DNA from: Niveispirillum sp.
Lineage (GTDB): Bacteria > Pseudomonadota > Alphaproteobacteria > Azospirillales > Azospirillaceae
NCBI GenBank assembly: GCA_016463045.1
Contig: JAEMSB010000365.1
Span: 1-5,119 of the forward strand
DNA: 5,119 bases
Reading direction: 5' to 3'
Of the stretch, positions 1 through 5,119 are shown piece after piece (within the stretch, counting starts at the first letter, position 1; each line of letters starts with the position of its first letter). The notes under the pieces are model-generated. The model searched no databases and was not told the origin of the DNA. It saw only the letters and a program-made list of their open reading frames with translations. The position numbers were made by a program, and so were the translations under genes.

Positions 1-155
1 TCACCTGGCTGCGCGAGGAAGGCAGCAGCAGCGAGGACCTGCCCCCACCCGAAACCCTGGCCGCCGAGATCATCGACCAACTGCGCACCGCGTTGGAGGA
101 GATGGAAGAACTGGCCGCCTTGCTGGAACCGGAGAGCGTGGGAGCGGGGGTATGA
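1..155 (+). CDS. hsdM: Type I restriction-modification methyltransferase subunit HsdM, C-terminal end (partial)
   Basis: The frame that begins at base 3 is open from the left edge to a TGA at 153-155 and gives the last 50 residues of a protein whose start lies outside the window. What is seen is an acidic, helix-rich tail: a Ser/Asp/Pro linker (SSSEDLPPPE) followed by an amphipathic helix with AAEIIDQL and LEEMEELAALL. This style of tail, with a DLPxPE-like turn before a long Glu/Leu helix, is typical of the C-terminus of HsdM N6-adenine methyltransferases, which contacts the HsdS subunit. The catalytic NPPY region and SAM-binding site are not in the window, so the call rests on the tail plus the directly following hsdS. 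The stop overlaps the hsdS start by 4 nt (ATGA at 152-155), which indicates translational coupling. Another protein of an hsd cluster is possible but less likely. Confidence 0.75.
   Translation, partial: TWLREEGSSSEDLPPPETLAAEIIDQLRTALEEMEELAALLEPESVGAGV
141..144 (+). promoter_or_regulatory. Shine-Dalgarno sequence for hsdS
   Basis: GGAG lies 7 nt upstream of the ATG at 152, inside the last codons of the upstream gene. The spacing is normal and supports the ATG at 152 as the real start, together with the ATGA stop/start overlap. Confidence 0.6.
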
Positions 156-1663
156 GTGGGGAACTGCCGCCGGGGTGGGTTGAGGCGACGGTTGAGGATA
201 TCAAGGCACCAGAGCCGTATTCACTTGCGATTGGTCCTTTCGGCAGTAACCTGACAGTAAAGGACTACGTGGCGGCTGGGGTTCCTCTTGTTTTTGTTCG
301 TGATATTCGACGGGAGACCTATGGGTCGGCTGATACAAAATATATTTCCGAGGAGAAGGCTTTTTCTCTAAGCCAGCATTATGTCAATCCGGGTGAAGTT
401 CTTGTTACAAAAATGGGCGATCCACCGGGTGACGTTTCCATTTACCCCAGCGACAGGCCAAGGGCCGTAATCACATCAGATTGTATTAAGATTAAACCTG
501 ACGAATCGCTGATTTCGTCCAATTTTTTGGCTTTGGCTTTGCGAAGCCGTAGCGCTCAGGATCAGATACTTGAGCGCTCAAAGGGCGTTGCTCAGCAAAA
601 AGTCAGTCTGGAACGTTTCAGATCGGTCCGAGTCCCCCTCCCACCGCTGCCCGAACAACATCGGATCGTGGAGCGGATTGAGGCGCTGTTGGCCAAGGGT
701 GCCAAGGCTAAGGCCGCCTTGGACACTCTGCCCGCCCTGCTCGACCGCTACCGCCAATCCCTCCTCGCCGCCGCCTTCCGGGGGGATTTGACGGCGGATT
801 GGCGAATGGCAAATCCGGCTTCGGCAATGCCGATTTCGATGGTCGAGGCCCTGCGGCGAGAGGCTTGGGAGAGGGGAATGGCCGCTCGCGGCCTAAATCC
901 ATCTAGACGGCGCTATTATCCCGCAGAGAGCGGACAAGCTGTACCTCCTCTATCCTTGCCCGATGATTGGCAGTGGGTATCTGCCGATGTTCTTTGCTGG
1001 GAAATCACGGTTGGCCATGTTGGACCAATGAAAGAACGTTATGTTCCTTCAGGCATACCTTTCCTGCGTTCGCAGAATGTTAAACAAAATCGGGTTGTTT
1101 ATGATGACGTAAAGTTCATAGATAAAGTTTTTCACGGAGAATTGCAAAAATCGGTCTTGCATCCTGGAGATATAGTTGTCGTCCGCACTGGATACCCAGG
1201 GACGGCTGCTGTAATTCCGGAATTACATGCGGTTTCTAATTGTGCTGATTTGGTAATTTCTCGACCTACAGCCGCTATCGATCCAGAGTATCTATCTCAA
1301 TACATCAATTCACCGTTAGCGCGGATACAGATTGAGCAAGAGCAGGTAGGTGTTGCACAGCAGCATTTCAATGTTGGGTCAATGAGCTGCTTGATGGTTC
1401 CTTTTCCTACATTGGAGGAACAGCGCCAGATAGCCATTCGTCTCAAAATGGAGTTTCAGCGGTTGGACAGTATCATGAAAACTGCCCTTTCAGCCGCTTC
1501 CCAACACACCACCCTAACCCAATCCATCCTCGCCAAAGCCTTCCGGGGTGAACTGGTTCCCCAGGCCCCGGCGGATGGACCGGCTTCTGTGCTGCTGGAC
1601 CGTATCCGGGCGGGGCGGGCGATGGTCAACGGGGCCAAGAAAAGGAGCGTGCGCAGATCATGA
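152..1663 (+). CDS. hsdS: Type I restriction-modification specificity subunit HsdS (two TRDs)
   Basis: This 503-residue protein is the DNA-recognition subunit of a type I restriction-modification enzyme; in such systems it binds two half-sites and holds the HsdM (and HsdR) subunits. The layout is the classical duplicated one: TRD1 at about residues 5-162, opening with LPPGW; a central conserved helix block at 163-212 (PLPPLPEQHRIVERI ... LLAAAFRGDL); a linker of about 55 residues; TRD2 at about 269-415, opening with LPDDW; and a distal conserved helix block at 417-470 (PFPTLEEQRQIAIRL ... ILAKAFRGEL). A basic tail (AKKRSVRRS) follows. Both TRDs end in the same GVAQQ motif, at 145-149 and 400-404. 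Length and domain order match intact family members, with no frameshift or stop. The ATG at 152 has a good ribosome site and overlaps the hsdM stop; the TGA overlaps the next start. The TRDs are clearly AT-richer than the conserved blocks. The target sequence cannot be read from the protein alone. Confidence 0.96.
   Translation: MSGELPPGWVEATVEDIKAPEPYSLAIGPFGSNLTVKDYVAAGVPLVFVRDIRRETYGSADTKYISEEKAFSLSQHYVNPGEVLVTKMGDPPGDVSIYPSDRPRAVITSDCIKIKPDESLISSNFLALALRSRSAQDQILERSKGVAQQKVSLERFRSVRVPLPPLPEQHRIVERIEALLAKGAKAKAALDTLPALLDRYRQSLLAAAFRGDLTADWRMANPASAMPISMVEALRREAWERGMAARGLNPSRRRYYPAESGQAVPPLSLPDDWQWVSADVLCWEITVGHVGPMKERYVPSGIPFLRSQNVKQNRVVYDDVKFIDKVFHGELQKSVLHPGDIVVVRTGYPGTAAVIPELHAVSNCADLVISRPTAAIDPEYLSQYINSPLARIQIEQEQVGVAQQHFNVGSMSCLMVPFPTLEEQRQIAIRLKMEFQRLDSIMKTALSAASQHTTLTQSILAKAFRGELVPQAPADGPASVLLDRIRAGRAMVNGAKKRSVRRS
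755..786 (+). repeat. Intragenic direct repeat of hsdS, copy 1 (central conserved region)
   Basis: This 32-nt stretch matches 1520-1551 at 27 of 32 positions by eye. It encodes the end of the central helix (SLLAAAFRGD). The copies are 765 nt apart, exactly 255 codons, so they are in the same reading frame. Repeated conserved blocks of this type reflect the internal duplication of HsdS and can serve as crossover points for exchange of target-recognition domains. Confidence 0.7.
1520..1551 (+). repeat. Intragenic direct repeat of hsdS, copy 2 (distal conserved region)
   Basis: Second copy of the 32-nt repeat at 755-786. It encodes the matching end of the distal helix (SILAKAFRGE). The five differences are a single C/A, a GCC-to-AAA codon and a single G/T. 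Confidence 0.7.
1641..1647 (+). promoter_or_regulatory. Shine-Dalgarno sequence for the 355-aa nuclease-like gene
   Basis: AAAGGAG lies inside the 3' end of hsdS, 12 nt before the ATG at 1660. The spacing is a little long, but the match is strong and, with the ATGA overlap at 1660-1663, supports this start. Confidence 0.5.
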
Positions 1664-2727
1664 GTCGGACAGGGGGAAGCTTGCTGGCGCGGCTGGCGTC
1701 AAGGTATCGGTCGTCGTCCGAGGTTCTGGCGACCCACGCGCTTTGGACCATTCTCACGGCCCATCACGAGCCGCGACAGGCGTTCGAACAACTGCTGGTA
1801 CGGTTTGGTATCGCCCCTGACTTTGCCAAACCCATGATGTTGCGACAGGAATATGTCGTGGATGCTGATAATCGCATCGACATTGTCGGCCAGCTTGCCG
1901 ATGGCCGCCTTGGCTTCGCACTGGAGGCCAAATGGAACAGCACGGAGCTGCGGTCCAATCAAACCAACGCTTATCATGCGGCTGTCGCGCCTTGGGGCCT
2001 TCTGCTTTACGTCGTGCCCCAACGGCGGCTGAAAATGCTCTCGGATCATATCGGTAGAGAGTTTCAATCTTTCAAAACTGCTAAGAACAACGACTATGTT
2101 GTGCTGAGAGAAGCCAACGACGGCAAAGCGGCTATAGTTGTCTGTTCCTGGGAATATTTGCTGGACACCTTGGAGCGGGGCAGCAGCGGCATGGCCGCCG
2201 AAGATGTGCGCCAGCTTCGGGGAATGTGTGGGGATGCTGGTCAATTGGTCTATCAGCCGTTTACTGTTGATTGGAATGAGCCTTCTCTTCGCCAGGGCGT
2301 CGCCCAGGCCATCGAAATCGCGGCGGATATCTTTGCGGCGGTAGAGCAACGCTTCCCGCTTGAGTCCGTCTACCAGGCAACGGATGAGACAACCTCAATC
2401 GGCTGGTACTTTGAAGGCGTGCCGTGGGCGGGCTGGTTCGGGTTCGAACCCATCGCCTGGGCGTATCATGGTCAAACGCCGCTTTGGATCGCCATTCCTC
2501 TACAATATGGGTCCAACAAAGGTACCAGGGCGGCAATGGAAAAGTGGCACATGGCAAAGGGACTGAAGCCCCTTACCCACCGCTATACAACAGAAAATTT
2601 CATTGTGCCGGTCCCCTTGGTCGGCGGTCTTGGTCGTGACGAGGTGATTGCAAAGGCCTTGCAGACGTTTGATGCGTTGCACGCTTGTTACCCGAATGAA
2701 GGCCCGGCGGCCCCATGCCTGACCTGA
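1660..2727 (+). CDS. Uncharacterised protein with PD-(D/E)XK nuclease-like core, coupled to hsdS
   Basis: I do not recognise this 355-residue protein as a named family. The N-terminal half reads as a restriction-endonuclease-fold core: a helix at about 20-50, a strand with E64 (RQEYVVDAD), then D74 in NRIDIVG, a turn, and E89-A-K91 in FALEAKW. The helix after it has Q101 and Y105 (QTNAY), resembling the QxxxY motif of RecB/AddB-type nucleases. The spacing D74 to E89-x-K91 fits the D...ExK catalytic pattern. The C-terminal half, from about 200, is rich in aromatic residues (GWYFEGVPWAGWFGFEPIAWAY) and probably forms a separate beta-rich domain of unknown role. No helicase or ATPase motifs, signal peptide or membrane segment are seen, so it is not a replacement for HsdR. 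The start overlaps the hsdS stop by 4 nt, and the end overlaps the next gene by 13 nt, so it is made with the hsd operon. It may be a nuclease effector or an accessory DNA-binding factor. Parts are AT-rich (22 of 60 bases are G or C at 2041-2100), unlike the genes to the right. Confidence 0.8.
   Translation: MSRTGGSLLARLASRYRSSSEVLATHALWTILTAHHEPRQAFEQLLVRFGIAPDFAKPMMLRQEYVVDADNRIDIVGQLADGRLGFALEAKWNSTELRSNQTNAYHAAVAPWGLLLYVVPQRRLKMLSDHIGREFQSFKTAKNNDYVVLREANDGKAAIVVCSWEYLLDTLERGSSGMAAEDVRQLRGMCGDAGQLVYQPFTVDWNEPSLRQGVAQAIEIAADIFAAVEQRFPLESVYQATDETTSIGWYFEGVPWAGWFGFEPIAWAYHGQTPLWIAIPLQYGSNKGTRAAMEKWHMAKGLKPLTHRYTTENFIVPVPLVGGLGRDEVIAKALQTFDALHACYPNEGPAAPCLT
2698..2702 (+). promoter_or_regulatory. 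Possible Shine-Dalgarno sequence for the NucS/DUF5655-like gene
   Basis: GAAGG occurs 12 nt before the ATG at 2715, inside the end of the preceding gene. It is the only purine-rich candidate close to this start; the spacing is long and translation may depend mainly on coupling through the 13-nt overlap. Confidence 0.3.
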
Positions 2728-3665
2728 AACTCTTCCGCCTCTCCCCCACCGGCCCGGCCGAACTGACCGCCAAGGCGGCGCAGGTGGAGAAATCGTTGCA
2801 GGTGTTGTTCGAGGCGAACCTGGAAGGGTTGCTGGGCGTGCGGCTTCTGGCGTCGGAATATAGCACGGGCAAGGTGCATGGCGGGCGGATCGACACGCTG
2901 GGCCTGGATGAAAATGGCTGCCCGGTGATCATCGAGTATAAGCGGGCGCTGAACGAGAATGTCATCAACCAGGGCCTGTTCTATCTCGACTGGCTGCTGG
3001 ACCACCGCAAGGAGTTCCAGTGGCTGGTGATGGAGAAGCTGGGGGCCGACGCTGCCAAGGCCGTGGACTGGTCGGCCCCGCGCCTTCTGTGCATTGCCGG
3101 TGACTTCACCCGCTATGACGAACATGCGGTGAAGCAGATCAACCGCAGCATCGAACTGATCCGCTATCGCCATTATGGCGACGGCCTGTTGCTGCTGGAA
3201 CTGGTGAACGCCACGCAGGCGACGCCAGCCATGGCCCCCGGTCCCCGCCCGCCGGAACCCGCCGCACCGGCGGTGGCTTTGGCAGAGGCGGGGCCGGTGG
3301 CGGGTGCGGTGAAGGGCATCGCCTATCGCATCGCCAGATTGTCGCCGCCCGCCGCTGACCTGTACGAGGCGGCGCGGGCGCATCTGCTGGCGCTGGGTGA
3401 TGATGTGCAGGTGAAGGAGCTGATGCATTACATCGCCTTCAAACGCCTGCGCAATTTCTGCTGTCTGGAGGCGTTTCCCAGCCATGGTACGACGGTGCTG
3501 TACCTGAAACTGAACCCCGACAGCGTGGCGCTGGAACCGGGCTTCACGCGGGATGTGCGGGCCGTGGGCCATTACGGCACCGGCGATGTGGAGGTGACGC
3601 TGTCCAGCCTGGACGATCTGCGCAAGGCCGAACCCCTCATCCAGCGCGCCTATGATGGTGGGTGA
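2715..3665 (+). CDS. NucS/DUF91-like nuclease-fold domain fused to a C-terminal DUF5655 domain
   Basis: This 316-residue protein has two domains. Residues 1-167 resemble the family annotated as DUF91/endonuclease NucS-like: an opening helix (EKSLQVLFEANLEGLLGVRL), then HGGRIDTLG with D60, a turn, and E74-Y-K76 in VIIEYKR, followed by Q86 and Y90 in the next helix (NQGLFYLDWLLDHR). D60, E74 and K76 give an intact PD-(D/E)XK pattern. Later signatures are RLLCIAGDFTRYDEHAV and IELIRYRHYGDGLLLLELVNAT. A Pro/Ala-rich linker covers about 168-205. The C-terminal 105 residues match the style of DUF5655: YIAFKRLRNFCC, LYLKLNPD, GFTRDVRAVGHYGTGD and a closing helix DDLRKAEPLIQRAYD. Such proteins are sometimes labelled predicted transport proteins, but no membrane segment is visible and a DNA-related role fits better. 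Proteins of this kind are also found alone, so its link with hsd may be one of location only. It starts 13 nt before the preceding stop and ends 2 nt from a convergent gene. High GC (42 of 60 at 3301-3360). Confidence 0.85.
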   Translation: MPDLKLFRLSPTGPAELTAKAAQVEKSLQVLFEANLEGLLGVRLLASEYSTGKVHGGRIDTLGLDENGCPVIIEYKRALNENVINQGLFYLDWLLDHRKEFQWLVMEKLGADAAKAVDWSAPRLLCIAGDFTRYDEHAVKQINRSIELIRYRHYGDGLLLLELVNATQATPAMAPGPRPPEPAAPAVALAEAGPVAGAVKGIAYRIARLSPPAADLYEAARAHLLALGDDVQVKELMHYIAFKRLRNFCCLEAFPSHGTTVLYLKLNPDSVALEPGFTRDVRAVGHYGTGDVEVTLSSLDDLRKAEPLIQRAYDGG

Positions 3666-3667
3666 GG

Positions 3668-5119
3668 TCACGCCCCGAACAGATGATCGGCCAGCAGGCG
3701 GCGGATGCTATCGGCCATTTCTGCATCCTGCCCCGGTAGGGCACCGATGGCCGACAGGCCGGGGTCAAAGCAACGGGTGGGACCGGGATAGAGGATGGCG
3801 GCATGGCGCACGATGCGGCCCCCATCGGCATGGATGATGGCGTCACGGTAGGCGTGCATCTTGTCGATATCCGCCTTCTGTGGCCCGTTGCCATCGTCCC
3901 GCTTGTATTTCGGGTCAAAGATCATCAGGCGGGGCAGGGTGCCGGGCGCGGCCCACTCCAGCACCAGATCGGGCCTTTGCGTGAAGCTGACGCTCTGCCA
4001 TCGGCCCCGGTCGGTGAAGGGGCGTTGTTGGGTCAGATCAATGCGCCGCCCATCGGCATGGGCCAGGGTCACGGCACTGCTGCCGCCTGGCGACAGCGCC
4101 ACCAGCAGGCACCCCGGCACAGGGCGGACAAGGTCCTGTGCCACCACCTGGAACCCCTGTTCCAATGCCGCATCAATCACGGTCTGGATAACGGAAAGGC
4201 ACCCCCACAGCTCGTACAGGGAGGGCACATCCTTCAGCCCCGTATCCATGGCGCTGTCGGCCAGTTGCACCGTCAACCCGTCCGTCAGTTGCCGCCACAG
4301 CGACAGGACATGCGCATAATCGGGCCGGTGGATCATCACTTGGCTGATCTGTGTCGGCGGATGCGCCAAAGGCCCGACACCATCCAGGAACCGGGCCCGA
4401 CGGCGGGCATTCAACAGGGTCTGGATCAGGGCCGTACACTCATCTTCCTGCGGGGCAAGACGCTGCGACAGGCGGGCCAGCCGCCGGGCGACCATGTCAT
4501 GCAGATGGCGCAGAAGCCGGTTTTCCGGCACGTCGCAGGTCGTCTCCACCCGCTGGTCCTGGATGCGCAGGGGAATACCGTCATCGTCAGGCTCGCGGTC
4601 ACGATAAAGTGCTTCCCGTAATTGTCGGGGGCCGATGCGCCGTGCCCGTGCCGTCGGCACATCCCACAGCACCTCGCGTAATTGTCGATGGGGGTCCTGC
4701 GCGATCCGGAACAGCAGGCGGGCCAACCCGCGATCTCCGTCCACAATGGCGCGCAACCGTTCCAACTCCGCCTCCGCCCCCGTCGGGTTCGGCGGCTGGT
4801 TGCCGACCAGACCGGCGAGCGCGCCGCCCCGGCGCAGGCTGGCCACCAACGCATGGGGCAGCCGCTCATCCAGATCCGTCAGCAAGGTGGAAAGCTGCGC
4901 TGTCGACAGTTTGGTAGGCGGAATGAATAGACGATGCTTCCCCGTGCCCGCCGCCAGTCCGGTGATGGTGATCTCATAGGTTCCGGCGGCGCTGGGCGGC
5001 CAGTCGCAGACGACGCGGGTTTGGCTGCCGAAACGGCGCAGCTGCACGGGACACGACACCCCGTTCACGGCGACGCCCAACCCCTCCCACTCACCAGGCC
5101 GACACGGCAGGTGCAGCAG
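3668..5119 (-). CDS. DUF2357 / PD-(D/E)XK (McrC-like) restriction protein, 5' end outside window
   Basis: The minus-strand frame runs from the right edge to a TGA at 3670-3668. A TTG at 5080-5078 could be read as a start giving 470 residues, but the frame stays open for 13 more codons to the edge, with plausible protein (GEWEGLGVAVNG), so the true start lies outside. Numbering here is from that TTG. A beta-rich N-terminal part (1-55) is followed by a long helical region with ENRLLRHLHDMVARRLARL at 186-204, typical of DUF2357. A PD-(D/E)XK domain follows: E290 in SLYELWGCL, D371 in TQRPDLVLEW, D389-P-K391 in LMIFDPKYK, and the helix ADIDKMHAYRDAI with Y411. This combination (PF09823/PF04411-like) is the nuclease partner of McrB-like AAA+ or GTPase proteins in modification-dependent restriction. 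All catalytic positions appear intact. The AAA+ partner would be expected upstream, beyond 5119. The gene faces the hsd operon tail to tail and must have its own promoter outside the window. Confidence 0.85.
   Translation of the reverse strand: MLHLPCRPGEWEGLGVAVNGVSCPVQLRRFGSQTRVVCDWPPSAAGTYEITITGLAAGTGKHRLFIPPTKLSTAQLSTLLTDLDERLPHALVASLRRGGALAGLVGNQPPNPTGAEAELERLRAIVDGDRGLARLLFRIAQDPHRQLREVLWDVPTARARRIGPRQLREALYRDREPDDDGIPLRIQDQRVETTCDVPENRLLRHLHDMVARRLARLSQRLAPQEDECTALIQTLLNARRRARFLDGVGPLAHPPTQISQVMIHRPDYAHVLSLWRQLTDGLTVQLADSAMDTGLKDVPSLYELWGCLSVIQTVIDAALEQGFQVVAQDLVRPVPGCLLVALSPGGSSAVTLAHADGRRIDLTQQRPFTDRGRWQSVSFTQRPDLVLEWAAPGTLPRLMIFDPKYKRDDGNGPQKADIDKMHAYRDAIIHADGGRIVRHAAILYPGPTRCFDPGLSAIGALPGQDAEMADSIRRLLADHLFGA

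Noticed and set aside
23..34. Short AGC run in the tail of hsdM
   Set aside because: Only three to four units encoding a Ser linker; too short to support a phase-variable repeat.
1699..2349. A 216-codon minus-strand open frame opposite the 355-aa gene
   Set aside because: The plus-strand gene has stop/start coupling with hsdS, a good ribosome site and an ordered nuclease-like core. The antisense translation shows no family signature.
2688..3671. A 327-codon open frame on the minus strand opposite the NucS/DUF5655-like gene
   Set aside because: Its translation is rich in His, Gln and Arg with low complexity, typical of the antisense of a GC-rich gene. The plus-strand frame has clear family motifs and an intact catalytic pattern.
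3662..3671. Small inverted repeat GTGA-GG-TCAC at the convergent junction
   Set aside because: The arms are only 4 bp and come from two facing TGA stop codons. There is no T-run, so it is not a terminator.
3803..4621. A 272-codon plus-strand open frame within the DUF2357 gene
   Set aside because: It is His/Gln/Pro-rich without recognisable motifs and lies fully opposite a convincing minus-strand PD-(D/E)XK protein.
5078..5080. TTG as the start of the DUF2357 gene
   Set aside because: The frame has no stop upstream to the window edge, and the 13 added codons read as natural protein (for example GEWEGL), so the real start is probably outside the window.

Overview
The window looks like part of a chromosomal defence island in a GC-rich bacterium. 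Composition and protein style suggest Pseudomonadota, perhaps an alphaproteobacterium, but this placement is an inference from codon and GC use and no phylogenetic marker is present. All of the sequence is coding: four complete or nearly complete genes plus the tail of a fifth, with almost no intergenic DNA. No RNA gene, CRISPR array, insertion sequence, tRNA or terminator was found.

Left part, plus strand: the last 50 codons of a probable type I modification subunit (hsdM) run by a 4-nt ATGA overlap into a full-length, two-TRD specificity subunit (hsdS, 152-1663). hsdS runs by a second 4-nt ATGA overlap into an uncharacterised 355-aa protein with a PD-(D/E)XK nuclease-like core (1660-2727). 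That gene overlaps by 13 nt a 316-aa NucS/DUF91-like plus DUF5655 protein (2715-3665). The order is therefore hsdM-hsdS-nuclease-like-NucS/DUF5655-like, which has the form of one translationally coupled operon. The motor/restriction subunit hsdR is not in the window.

Right part, minus strand: a gene ending at 3668, only 2 nt from the stop of the operon, encodes a DUF2357/PD-(D/E)XK (McrC-like) protein. Its reading frame is still open at the right edge, so its true start, and any McrB-like AAA+ partner, lie beyond 5119.

Functionally, HsdM and HsdS would form the sequence-specific methyltransferase. The two downstream proteins each carry a restriction-endonuclease-fold core and may be accessory effectors or separate small defence genes. 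The convergent gene probably belongs to a second, modification-dependent or AAA-powered system. The target-recognition domains of hsdS and part of the 355-aa gene are much AT-richer than the hsdS conserved blocks and the two right-hand genes, which fits acquisition or exchange of these parts. The most interesting candidate for something undescribed is the 355-aa nuclease-like protein locked into the hsd operon.
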